Shown here in pieces: positions 44,664-54,063 of a stretch of DNA of 64,000 nt (position 1 is its first letter; each line of letters starts with the position of its first letter). The stretch covers positions 35,979 through 99,978 of the forward strand of contig JAMPDJ010000011.1 of the NCBI GenBank assembly GCA_023665805.1, read 5' to 3'. Both the position numbers and the translations under genes were made by a program. Origin of the DNA: Bacteroides sp. (GTDB lineage: Bacteria > Bacteroidota > Bacteroidia > Bacteroidales > Bacteroidaceae). Below the pieces are notes generated by a model. That model was not told the origin of the DNA, ran no database searches, and saw only the letters and a program-made list of their open reading frames with translations.

Positions 44664-45518
44664 TTACATCTTTGCTCCGGCCAGCACCGTTGCCCGTGCG
44701 ATGTGCATGTATTCCTCGAAGCGTACTCCCGTCACAGGCGCGTCCCTCATGTCCCACTTTGTCACCGGCTTCCTGAAACTTTGCACCGCCATGCGTCTCA
44801 GCAGTATTGCCGTTGGCAGGAACGGGTGCTCCGGCACGGCATGCTGCACCATTTCCGCGAATATGATGAACATGTCCTGCCCCACCAGTCCGCAGTCCGC
44901 CATCGGCCTGTACACGGCATACCAGTGCCTCTTGCACTTCACCATCGGCGCCACCTCCCTTATTATGTCCTTTGCCCTTGCGTCCCTCTGTGCCGGGGTG
45001 AATGCCGCCGGCTTCCTGTTGCAGCAGATGCTTCGCATGAGGTCGGCGTGCGATATTCTCGGGGCCTGCCTTATGTGCTCCGCCACTCTTCCCAGGATGC
45101 GCACGTTCATGTCTTCCTCCAGCAGTATGGGCACGTACTTGTCGTTTCGCGGCACCAGCCATCTCCTTCCCTCCTCGTCCCTCAGGAATGCCTTCACGGT
45201 GCATTCTCCGTCCACGCATGCTATGACTATGTCCCCGTCCTCGGCCGTCTCGCACACCTGCACCCTCAGCCTGTCTCCCGGCATGATGCCCGCGTCGGCC
45301 ATGGAGTCGCCGTCCACGTCCACGAAGAACATGGGGCAGCGTCCCACCAGTTCCTTGGGCAGCATGATGTATTCGTTGTGCGACGGGTCGCCGGGCATGG
45401 AGGGCGTACCGGCCTTCACGCGCTGTTCGGTGAATGGCACGGGCGTGTCGCACAGTCTGGGTGCCATGCCTGCTGCTTGCAGCATGGCGAAGAGTTCGTT
45501 GAGGTATTGTTCTGTCAT
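44664..45518 (-). CDS. UmuD/LexA-like S24 peptidase with extra C-terminal domain
   Basis: A 284-residue protein with no HTH. A UmuD-type cleavage site AG lies at 36-37 (VKAGTPSMPG), and the S24 serine-lysine pair is intact: Ser72 in DGDSMADAGI and Lys109 in CTVKAFLRDE. Residues 150-284 form an additional helical domain (LMRSICCNRKPAAF; KCKRHWYAVYRPMADCGLVG) that I do not recognise. S24 proteins self-cleave when bound to RecA filaments, so SOS control is likely. The added domain sets it apart from plain UmuD. I start at the ATG at 45518; the earlier 45557 adds 13 residues. Confidence 0.82.
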   Translation of the reverse strand: MTEQYLNELFAMLQAAGMAPRLCDTPVPFTEQRVKAGTPSMPGDPSHNEYIMLPKELVGRCPMFFVDVDGDSMADAGIMPGDRLRVQVCETAEDGDIVIACVDGECTVKAFLRDEEGRRWLVPRNDKYVPILLEEDMNVRILGRVAEHIRQAPRISHADLMRSICCNRKPAAFTPAQRDARAKDIIREVAPMVKCKRHWYAVYRPMADCGLVGQDMFIIFAEMVQHAVPEHPFLPTAILLRRMAVQSFRKPVTKWDMRDAPVTGVRFEEYMHIARATVLAGAKM

Positions 45519-45657
45519 GTGGAAGTATTGTTGTGGAAAGGGGAATGAGTAATTCAAAAGGCATCGCCGTACCCTTGCACGCGGGTGCAGAAAGTACGGC
45601 GATGTTGTAGGATACGCGGGTCAAGACATTATGCTGTCTCGTTCGCTTTACGTGTTA

Positions 45658-45831
45658 TTACCAGAGCTGGTCCCACAGGTTGGGGTTGGAGGGCCGGGTG
45701 TCACGACCGCCCTGTTCAGTGCCGGTATCTATTTCTGTTCCACTCTGGTCTATTCCCATTGATGCGGCCAAAATGGATGTCGTGTCAATTTTTATTGCCA
45801 TCACGGTGGGAGCAATATATGCTTTCTTCAT
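45658..45831 (-). CDS. Small 57-residue protein
   Basis: MKKAYIAPTVMAIKIDTTSI begins a 57-residue polypeptide ending SNPNLWDQLW. A short hydrophobic-polar N-terminal region and an acidic or Gly-rich middle (IDQSGTEIDTGTEQGGRDTR) are seen. Small proteins with an MKKxYIxPxxxxIxIxT start are frequent in Bacteroidales next to exported proteins, but no function is known. It lies 37 bases downstream of the large exported protein and could be cotranscribed with it. Confidence 0.6.
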   Translation of the reverse strand: MKKAYIAPTVMAIKIDTTSILAASMGIDQSGTEIDTGTEQGGRDTRPSNPNLWDQLW

Positions 45832-45868
45832 AGTCGTTTGATATTTGTTGTTGAGATTATGTATATGA

Positions 45869-48516
45869 TTACTTTATTACCTTCTTTCCGTTGATGATGT
45901 AGATGCCCTTTTGTGCCTTCTGCACGCGACGTCCGCTCAGGTCATATATGGCAGCGTTGCCGGCGGTGCCTGCCTCTGTACCATCGATGCTCTCTATGCC
46001 GGTCTCTGTGCCGAAGTCAAAGAGGATACGTGCATTTGCTGCTGCGGTAACGGGCAGATAAGCCTTGAAGCCGTTGTTGATGAAAGCTGTATTGTCTAAT
46101 TGGTTCAGGGCAGCCTTGTAGAAAGCTTCGCCCATGGCTTCTCCGTTGCTCACGGGATTTGCCAGCACATAGCATGATGCACCGTTCTCGGGAGTAACAT
46201 ATTCGTCGGCTATAGAACCTTGCAGAGCCGAGGTTACCTCTGTCACTGTGGTTTCTTGTACGGGCAGGTACACATAGCCATTGTTTGGAGCAGTTTCTGC
46301 GCCATCCACGTATTTCAGCAGGACACCTGTATTTGCGGGTATTACGTCCTGCTTGATCAGGCTGACAGAGGTGTTGCCGTTGGTGACTGCCTCGGCGGTG
46401 AATACCTCTACGCGGCCTGCCGGATTCAGTTCCACAGGAGAGTATAGAGTGGCATACTGCTTGCCGTCGGCCGGTTTCATTACGGGCAGGTAACTTATAG
46501 GCTCCACGGTGAAGCGGTGGTTGACGTTTAATGAAATAGCTGTACCCGTACTTGCATCAGACACCACTTCGGTTTCTTCTCCGGATATGGCTGCACAGTG
46601 AAGGAATCTATTTGCATCTCCTGCGGTGTTGGGGAATACTACACAACATTTTCCGTTTATTCTGTAATCACATTCGAATACTGTGCGGAGCCCGTTGCTC
46701 ACTGTATCTATATAATTCAACTTGTTGCCGGAGTTGCCGAAATACAATCCGTTGTGGTATGATACGAGTTTCTCGCCGTCGTAGTAGAAGACGCTTTCTA
46801 TGCTGTTCAGGTCAGAGGGGTCGCATGCAGCAAACTTTACATGTCCGCTGGTGCCGGAAACCATGCAGGCGTTGCCATCGTTGTTGATGATGCGGTAGAA
46901 ACCGGGAACGGGAACAATCTGTTCCAATCCGGATATGGCGGTCTTCAGCGTATTCAAGGCGTTAAGGGATGAGATTACGGTGCTTTTGGGAGTCTGGCTG
47001 TTTGTGGCATCCAAAGCAGCGGTGAGGTTGTCGTTTGACTTATAGTATCCGTAAGAAGTTCCGGATACCATGGAATTGGCCTCGGTAACTTTGTCCATGA
47101 GTTCGTTGTACATCATCTTTTCATCATAGAAATACAATTGTGTACCAACGTCACCATTAACATTACCGTCATATAATCCCATATCATTGCTGGCACCACC
47201 ACAGTTGCTTAAATAGTTTGCTGCATTGGAGGTCTGAAGACGGTAATGTGCCGCATGGTCACTTATTTTTAGCATCTTCCATGTGTTTGTCCATCCTTCG
47301 GTGTCCAATGCCTGGGCTACGATTTTGCCACCGCCATTGCTTGTGTTCTCATAGCTCATAGCTTTGCCCTCGCCATTTTTCGGGAACAATTGTACGTATA
47401 CATTGCCATCTGCCAAAGTTCCCTTGAAATACCACTGCTGGGTGTCTGCTCCTGTGTATTGGTTGAGGTGAATCTTATTGTTATCTGTAAGTGTGAACCA
47501 TAGGTTGTCACCACGACCGCTCTTGATGGCAAAACACTTTGGCTTGCTGTCGTCTGTGGTAACTGGTAACGGTGATGCGTCAAAATATGCTGTCGTGTAG
47601 TCGTTCTCGTTTGCTTTTACGAACTTCCATGCAGAGGCCGTGTTTGCTGCGCCTGACCAATTGACTATATTGCCATTTGAACCTGCGCCTGAAGAATGCC
47701 CCTCGGCATGTACGGTGACATTGTTCATAATTATATTCACTTGTCCTGTTCCCAAATACTTAATGGTGCCGAACACTTCTGTGCTACTCATCGATGTTCC
47801 GTTCAGATACTCTTGGGTGGCAACATTTTTCAATGAGATCTGACCATCATCATTAACGTTTACAGTCCATTTGTCGTTGTCTGTTGAATAGATAATGTTT
47901 TTCCATTTTGGTGCTGCGCCAGCCTCGGTGCAGGTCAGTCCTTTCATTTCCAATGTGGCATTTCTGCTCCACTGGCTATTCAGGAACAATGGACATTCGA
48001 TAACGTATGTTCCGCCGTTCTCAGGCATATAGGTATCTTCGACTTTTTCTGTTACGAATATGGAACCTCCGTCATTCGCATACCAATAAGTGTATCCATC
48101 ATTTGTGTTTTGCTCATTCAGATAATTCATGTCGCCAGAACCGTATCCGATTGCCAATCCGGCCTTGCTGGCATGAGGTGTGACGCCTATGGTACAATCT
48201 GAACCCTCTGCTGTCCATGAGTTGTAATTAGCCAATTTAAGCGTTGTTGCCTTATTGCAGATTTTTACTTTGCCATTACCTGCGTCTGTGAAGTAGAACA
48301 TGTACTTGTCGGACAATGTACCGGGATTGTTGTCCTTGATGGTCCCAGTCTCGTTGTTGCCATCGAAATAGATTAAACCGCCGGAAGTGGAGCGTGTGTT
48401 GTGTATCACATAGTAGACGGGATTCTCTGCAGTGCTCAGTTCCGGTAAATCCGTCACGTCTGCCCAGACTCCCATTCCGAACAGGAATGTGGCCAGTGAA
48501 AGTAAAGTTTTTTCAT
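45869..48516 (-). pseudogene. Large exported protein with C-terminal sorting-like domain, frameshifted in the signal peptide
   Basis: From 48475 an 868-residue frame runs to 45869. Extending this frame upstream gives TLLSLATFLFGMGVWAD, the body of a signal peptide, but the ATGAAAAAA that should begin it (48516) is out of frame by one base. Seven A instead of six would restore MKK-TLLSLATF. The mature part has several beta-trefoil/ricin-like segments (YYVIHNTRSTSG; NLWFTLTDNNKIHL; QQWYF; YRLQTSNAANYLSNCGG) and a C-terminal YDLSGRRVQKAQKGIYIING module, like T9SS/Por-type ends. It is inactive as read, or phase-variable at the A tract, or a base is missing in the sequence. Surface glycan binding is plausible. 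Confidence 0.75.
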
Positions 48517-48960
48517 AAAATGTAGTTTGTTTAGGTTATATGGGTTAAGTAAGTTGTATGAAAATGCTCATGTGGAAGAATGCCCTACGTGACGTGCACG
48601 CCGGTCCATGATGCCGATGGCATAGGCACATGCAGCACAGGCACAACGGAATTGGTCCGCTGTGCCTGTGTAAGGGGGAATAAAGTGCCTTGCTCAAGGC
48701 TTTTGCCTATGAGCGCGAGTTTAGTCGATGGGGGGGGGTAAGTGCCTCTGTGTCAGCGCAAAGCCTGTTGCAGTGCGGGTGCTGGTCTCGTACTGCCTCT
48801 ATAATATATATATAATGTGTAGGCCGGAGCATGACAATAAGGTATGTTGTGGTGATGTGCTGCGTGACGGCTCAATGGCCGTGCCACGTGTGTATTTTAA
48901 GTATTATTAGGTATAACCGGTCGCAAAGATAACGTATTTTTTATTATTCGACAAGAGGTA
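48517..48960 (-). promoter_or_regulatory. Long leader/promoter region of the exported protein gene
   Basis: No gene is seen here. A -7 box TATCTTTG (minus strand, 48924-48931) would give a leader of about 400 nt. It contains a perfect 10-bp stem CACAGGCACA/TGTGCCTGTG (48636-48645, 48661-48670) and a run of nine G (48730-48738), a slippage-prone tract. Whether the promoter serves this gene is inferred. Confidence 0.4.
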
Positions 48961-49089
48961 ATGGTATTTTTTATGAATAAAGTACTGGATTGCCATACAA
49001 GAAGGGTGTACTGTGCTATTTCAGCTGTCTGCCGACGAGGCATAAAATCGTTGCTTACGCAAGCGAAGTGTTTGCTTCGTGAAGCCCAT

Positions 49090-49146
49090 CTCTTCGCCGT
49101 CTTGCTTCCAGTTTGGTCTCACCATGGCTCGCTATGCCTTTGACAA
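49090..49146. repeat. Dispersed intergenic repeat R1, copy 1
   Basis: 57 bases that match 51039-51095 with five differences (starting CTCTTCGCCGTCTTGCTTCC). Just upstream (49050-49080) is a hairpin-rich stretch (CGAAG...CTTCG). The other copy lies inside the MITE at 50,965. Confidence 0.8.
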
Positions 49147-49175
49147 TCATTCAGCTCACAAATCAATTCATAAAT

Positions 49176-49217
49176 AGCTTCGTCTTAACTGCACATTAAT
49201 TTTCAATATATACTTAG
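49176..49217. repeat. Dispersed intergenic repeat R2, copy 1
   Basis: 42 bases that match 57871-57912, just before carA, with five differences (starting AGCTTCGTCTTAACTGCACA). It abuts the truncated 5' end of the following pseudogene. Confidence 0.8.
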
Positions 49218-49234
49218 TATTAAAGAGTGTACTA

Positions 49235-49785
49235 TTGTGTACATCATTAACAGTATTGTGCACAAACTCCAGATTGGAACGTGGAATCAGATGAGCATCT
49301 ATGATGACCATATCCATGTGTGGAATTAAGGTGTGCTGCCGGAAGACTATACAGTTGAAACTTTGATGAGTAAGCATATCTCCAAGCCTCGCAATCCCAA
49401 AATGGCACGAGCCTTCTACCTTGCAGGATTTATTGAGGCATGGGGTCGAGGCTATGAGAAGATAATTGCCGAGTTTGACAAGGCAAACCTTACCCGTCCT
49501 ACATTCAGAGTAGAACAAGGAGGTATCACCGCTGATATTCCACGTGAGATATTCATGTCTATACTAGGCGACCAGAAACCGACCAGAAACCGACCGGAAA
49601 CCCGACCAGAAGAATCAAATTATCGAAATCCTCAGGCAGAGGCCTGAAATTTCCAGAGCAGAGTTGTCTGTCGAACTCCATCTACATGAAAGTAGTGCCA
49701 AACGCCGCCTTGAGGCATTGATGAAAGAAAAACGCATCAAGCGTGTCGGCCCAGACAATGGCGGCTTATGGGTGGTGATTGAATA
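49235..49785 (+). pseudogene. 5'-truncated, broken AlbA/RecG-like ATPase regulator
   Basis: The plus-strand frame from about 49235 reads INSIVHKLQIGTWNQMSIYDDHIHVWN, then TAA where a Glu codon is expected, then GVLPEDYTVETLMSKHISKPRNP and LAGFIEAWGRGYEKI. This is the C-terminal ATP-binding region of the AlbA_2/RecG-like (COG2865) regulators. Near 49600 an extra C in a repeated ACCGACCAGAAAC tract shifts the frame. The other frame then gives the family's winged helix (QIIEILRQRPEISRAELSVE) to the stop at 49785. The N-terminal AlbA domain is missing upstream of 49235, where repeat R2 sits. So it has one truncation, one nonsense codon and one frameshift. Confidence 0.8.
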
Positions 49786-49838
49786 AATTCCGCAGCATTA
49801 ATTTTTATAATGCTGACAGTGTAAAAAAACAATAGTCA

Positions 49839-49935
49839 ATGAGACAAGCCCGTATATTTTATAAGACCCAATTGGCCGGGATTCTGACAGAGACCGATGC
49901 AGGATGTGAGTTCCGTTATTTGCATGGTTATTTCT
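49839..49935 (+). pseudogene. hipA: HipA N-terminal remnant
   Basis: MRQARIFYKTQLAGILTETD then FRYLHGYFS is typical of the first 35 residues of HipA-type kinases (the small N-terminal domain that is often a separate gene in Bacteroidetes). After about residue 34 the match is lost and the continuing frame (to 50192) looks like noise. It is probably a deletion relic from a hipBA module. The -10-like AT-rich sequence upstream could still be transcribed. Confidence 0.55.
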
Positions 49936-50133
49936 CAGCGAGAGCGAGCGTGTTTTGTCTTGCAGCCGTTCCTAAAGGCAAGACGGATTGTCCGTTTTAT
50001 GTACGATTTGGCTTCATGGCGAATGGAAAGCAAGCCGATGCGTCGATATGTCAGTTTTTTGACGTATCTTCGCACTTGAAACCAAAGGTTTGCCCCCAAA
50101 TGGCAAATATGACGGTAAGTAAACAGAATGTTT

Positions 50134-50349
50134 ATGTCGGAAGATCAGATGAACAGTTATCGACTTGTGTCGATGGAGGAGCCGGGCGATGAGCGTCTGG
50201 CCCAGATTATGCGAGAGGTTGCCGAGGATGCCAGAGAAAGTTCCCGTAGAGTGGCCAAACGCGTTTCTGATGGTATTGAAGCAGCGTCTAAAGCTGCGCG
50301 GGTAAAAGTGGAAGAGACTCTAAACAATCTCGCCAATGGTAGCAAGTGA
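50134..50349 (+). CDS. Small antitoxin-like protein
   Basis: About 71 residues (MSEDQMNSYRLVSMEEPGDE), acidic N-terminus and then a long Arg/Lys/Ala-rich amphipathic helix (DARESSRRVAKRVSDGIEAA). It is cytoplasmic with no known domain by eye. Its last 14 bases overlap the start of the zeta-toxin-like gene, the usual order and coupling of antitoxin before toxin. An ATG at 50128 (two residues more) is an alternative start. Confidence 0.65.
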   Translation: MSEDQMNSYRLVSMEEPGDERLAQIMREVAEDARESSRRVAKRVSDGIEAASKAARVKVEETLNNLANGSK

Positions 50350-50935
50350 GCATCGACCGGTGCTGATAGTTATTGCCGGCCCTAATGGTTCAGGCAAAAC
50401 ATCAGTCACGTCTAAAATTCTTCATCATGAATGGTTGGAGGATTCGGAATACATCAACCCCGACAACATAGCTCGTGACTTATTTGGCAATTGGAATGAC
50501 CGCAATGCCGTTGTCAAGGCTGCCAATTATTGCCATGAATGGCGTGAACGATGTCTGTTGGAAAAGAAAAGCCATATCTTTGAAACAGTGATGTCGGCCA
50601 CGGACAAGGTTGACTACATACTTCGAGCCAAAGTCGCGGGGTTCTTCGTGCGTCTCTTTTTCGTGTCAACCGAGTCGCCCACCATCAATGCCAAACGTGT
50701 TGCCAAGAGAGTTATTGACGGAGGCCACGATGTACCTATTCCTAAAATAATATCACGCTACGATAAGTCTATTGGCAACTGCGTCGCTTTGGCTCCATAT
50801 GTTGATAGGCTTTATGTTTATGACAACTCTATTGAAGATGCCGAAGCACAGCTTCTTTTTCGGCTCTCCAATGGTAATTTGGTTAAACGCTATGTCCACG
50901 ACATGCCTGCATGGGCAAGTCCAATTCTGCCATAA
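50336..50935 (+). CDS. Zeta-toxin-like P-loop kinase (COG4185 type)
   Basis: A 199-residue protein with Walker A AGPNGSGKTSVT (14-25), INPDNIARDL, an IFETVMSATDKVDYI switch, and the RVAKRVIDGGHDVPIPKIISRYDKS motif with Arg residues and GGHxVP near 120-140, typical of Zeta/COG4185 kinases. Zeta toxins phosphorylate UDP-GlcNAc and stop wall synthesis; other COG4185 members have unknown targets. It overlaps the antitoxin-like gene by 14 bases and is followed by the MITE at 50,965. It appears intact. Confidence 0.82.
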   Translation: MVASEHRPVLIVIAGPNGSGKTSVTSKILHHEWLEDSEYINPDNIARDLFGNWNDRNAVVKAANYCHEWRERCLLEKKSHIFETVMSATDKVDYILRAKVAGFFVRLFFVSTESPTINAKRVAKRVIDGGHDVPIPKIISRYDKSIGNCVALAPYVDRLYVYDNSIEDAEAQLLFRLSNGNLVKRYVHDMPAWASPILP

Positions 50936-50964
50936 CATAACAACTTAATAGTTTCCCGTATAAC

Positions 50965-51158
50965 CCCAAATCGGTCATTAGAACGTCACTTTGTATAAAT
51001 CATCTGATTTATATTGCTATTTCCTCCATTTTGCCCTTCTCTTCGCCGTCTTGCTTCCCGTTTGGTCTTGCCATAGCTCGCTATGCCTTCGACAAAACGG
51101 TTGCAATACGAACGAATATAAAGGCAAAACGGATTGGAATTCTAATGACCGATTCGGG
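50965..51158. repeat. MITE-like element, 194 bp with 19-bp terminal inverted repeats
   Basis: CCCAAATCGGTCATTAGAA (50965-50983) is matched by its reverse complement at 51140-51158 with one difference. The interior has the hairpin ATAAATCATCTGATTTAT (50995-51012) and repeat R1 (51039-51095), and no ORF. The same left end begins again at 63948. It is non-coding, so mobilised, if at all, by a transposase elsewhere. Confidence 0.75.
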
Positions 51159-51221
51159 ATAAATGTCAAATCGGTCAGGAATCCGAATCGGGTTTTGTGT
51201 GGCAGGAGTACTCGTCCGTAC

Positions 51222-51686
51222 TCAGCCTTGAAACGGGCTGAGTTGCTTGCGCACCATCGTGCGGAGGGAAACAATCACCTTTGTCTGCGACACTCCCAAC
51301 GGACGAAGCCGGGTGTGGATGAGTTCGAGCAGGTGACTGTTGTTGCGGGCATACAGTTTCACCAGCAGGTCGTATTCCTCGCCGGTGCAATGCACCTCGA
51401 CCACCTCGGGGAGGAGGCCAAGGGCCTTCACGGTCTTGTCGAGGTCTGTGCCCTCGTTCAGCTTCAGTCCCACAAAGGCACATGTCTCGTATCCTATCCT
51501 GGCAGGGTCTATCGTGTATTCCGTCCCCTGTATGATGCCCAGGGATGTGAGTCGCTGCACGCGTTGGTGTATGGTGGTGCCGGACACGCCGCAAGCCCTG
51601 GCTATCTCCAGGAAAGGTGTCCTGGCATTCCTTACCAGCATGCCGAGGATGCGTTCGTCCATGCTGTCAAGCAGATGGTTTTCCAT
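51222..51686 (-). CDS. Lrp/AsnC family transcriptional regulator
   Basis: A 154-residue Lrp protein: winged HTH (LDSMDERILGMLVRNART, IARACGVSGTTIHQRVQRL) and RAM domain (about 65-140) ending SLRTMVRKQLSPFQG. A TACCTTTG -7 box lies at 51709-51716. It is encoded 188 bases downstream of the type III glutamine synthetase on the same strand, a neighbourhood known in Bacteroides, so control of nitrogen or amino acid genes is likely. It shares the IHQRVQRL recognition helix with the lrp at 16,826. Confidence 0.9.
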   Translation of the reverse strand: MENHLLDSMDERILGMLVRNARTPFLEIARACGVSGTTIHQRVQRLTSLGIIQGTEYTIDPARIGYETCAFVGLKLNEGTDLDKTVKALGLLPEVVEVHCTGEEYDLLVKLYARNNSHLLELIHTRLRPLGVSQTKVIVSLRTMVRKQLSPFQG

Positions 51687-51708
51687 ACCTTGCTATGTTT
51701 GTTCGCTG

Positions 51709-51716
51709 CAAAGGTA
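51709..51716 (-). promoter_or_regulatory. Promoter -7 element of lrp
   Basis: TACCTTTG on the minus strand matches TAnnTTTG, 22 bases upstream of the ATG. Confidence 0.55.
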
Positions 51717-51873
51717 GTGAAAAATATCGCAAATCCTATGTTTCTCCACACTCCGTTCATGCTATTGCCGCGACCTCGTTCATAATATGGTCACACCCCC
51801 GATCATACTATGGCCGGGATACGTTATCCCATGCCGTCTTTACGGCCGATATATCGCAAGAGGTGCTGCCTGT

Positions 51874-54063
51874 CTATCTGACGAACAGCAGTTCGCGATA
51901 TTTGGGAAGAGGCCACATGCGGTTGTCCACAATCAGTTCCAGCTTGTCGATGTGGTATCTGATTTGTTCCAGCATCGGGGCTATGGTGTCGTGATAGGCC
52001 ACGGCCTTTTCGCGTTCGTCTGTGATGCGGTTGGCCGTCTTGCGTGCCTCCACCATTGCCTCGACATGTTCCGTTATGTAGAGCGTATGTCCGGCAATCT
52101 CTTCTATGAGCCTCTTGTTCTCGGCAGAAAGCCTGTCGGCAATCTCCAGTGTATAGATGTCCATCATCTTGTGTACGTTGTCGATGAGCTTGCTCTGGTA
52201 CTCCGTGGCCACGGGAATGATATGGTTCATGGCAAGGTCGCCAAGGACGCGCGCCTCTATCTGTATCTTCTTGGTGTACATCTCCCACTTCACTTCGTTG
52301 CGCGCCTTCAGTTCCTTTTCCGTCATCACTCCCGTGGCCTCGAACATGGCCACGCTCTCGGGCCTGAGATAGTTGTCGAAGATGACGGGGCAGCTTGTCT
52401 CGCAGTCCAGTCCACGGAGGGCTGCCTCCTGTTTCCATTCTTCGGAATAGCCGTTGCCGTCGAAGCATACGGGCGCGCATTCCTTGATGTATCGGCGGAT
52501 AACCCTCAATATGGCCTGCATCCCGGGTTCGCCTGCGGCAATGAGGGCGTCCACCTCGGACTTGAACTTGTTCAACTGGTCTGCCACTGCTGTGTTCAGG
52601 GCAATCATGGCGCAGGCGCAGTTGGCGGCGGAACCCACGGCGCGGAACTCGAAACGGTTTCCTGTGAAGGCGAATGGAGAGGTGCGGTTGCGGTCGGTAT
52701 TGTCTATCATCAGTTCGGGAATCTGAGGGATGTCCAACTTCATTCCCTGCTTGCCCGAGAGGGAGATGTCTTCCGTGGATCCGCATTTTGCTATCTGCTC
52801 CAATACCTCCGACAGCTGGGAACCCAGGAAAGAGGAGATGATGGCTGGTGGAGCCTCGTTCGCTCCCAGGCGGTGGGCATTGTCGGCACTCATGATTGAG
52901 GCCTTGATGAGGCCGTTGTGGTGGTAGACGGCCATGAGAGTATTCAGCACGAATGTGACGAAGCGGAGATTTTCCGTGGTGGTCTTGCCCGGTGACATCA
53001 GCATGACTCCGGTGTCGGTTCCGAGAGACCAGTTATTGTGCTTGCCGGAACCGTTGACACCCTTGAATGGCTTTTCGTGGAGCAGTACTCTGAAACCATG
53101 GTTGCGTGCCACGTTTCTCATGAGAGACATTATCAGCATGTTGTGGTCCACGGCCAGGTTGCATTCCTCGAAGACGGGAGCCACCTCGAACTGGTTGGGA
53201 GCCACCTCGTTGTGGCGTGTCTTTACCGGAATGCCGAGTTGCAGGGCCTGGACTTCCAGATCCTTCATGAATGCAACCACACGCTGGGGAATGGCACCGA
53301 AATAGTGGTCTTCGAGTTGCTGGTTCTTGGAAGCCTCGTGCCCCATGAGCGTGCGTCCTGTCATCAGCAGGTCGGGACGTGCCCCGTAGAGGCCTTCGTC
53401 CACCAGGAAATACTCTTGTTCCCATCCGAGATATGCCACCACCTTCTTCACCTCGGGGTCGAAATAGTGGCAGACCTCTGTCGCAGCCTTGTTTACTGCG
53501 CTCAGGGCGCGCAAGAGCGGAGCCTTGTAGTCAAGGGCCTCGCCGGTGTAAGCTATGAAGATTGTGGGAATACAAAGGGTGTCGTCCACGATGAAGACCG
53601 GAGAGGATGGGTCCCATGCGGAATAGCCCCGTGCCTCGAAGGTGTTGCGTATGCCGCCGTTGGGGAAGGATGAGGCATCGGGTTCCTGCTGCACAAGCAA
53701 CTTGCCCGAAAATTCCTCTATCATGCCGCCCTTGCCGTCAGGCTCCATGAAGGAGTCGTGTTTTTCGGCCGTGCCTTCCGTGAGGGGCTGGAACCAATGT
53801 GTGTAGTGCGTCACACCCAGTTGCGTAGCCCACAGGCGCATGCCTTCGGCAACCTTGTCCGCCACTTTGCGATCGAGCGGAGCACCATTGTCTATGGCAT
53901 TGACGAGTGCATCGTAGGTCTGTGCATCAAGGTAATGAAACATCTTCTCGCGTCCGAATACATACTTGCCGAAGTAATCGCCCGGACGACCTTGAGGAAT
54001 CTCCACAGTGGCGGCCTTCTTGCGAAAGGCATGTTCTACCACGTTAAATCGCAGTTCTGACAT
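51874..54063 (-). CDS. glnN: Type III glutamine synthetase
   Basis: A 729-residue GSIII enzyme, the large form typical of Bacteroides and cyanobacteria, making glutamine from glutamate, ammonia and ATP. The family-specific [19 protein letters not shown] and [13 protein letters not shown] (glutamate/ATP site, with the conserved KxHNNWS) are present, as is [21 protein letters not shown]-like (here [13 protein letters not shown]). The length matches the family. It is followed by lrp and preceded by dapL-like on the same strand. GSIII is a dodecamer and is usually nitrogen-regulated. Confidence 0.95.
   Translation of the reverse strand: [729 protein letters not shown]

Noticed and set aside
44598..45548. 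Two overlapping long plus-strand ORFs antisense to the S24 gene
   Set aside because: The minus-strand reading has the UmuD cleavage site, Ser and Lys in correct order; the plus frames show only His/Cys/Arg-rich noise.
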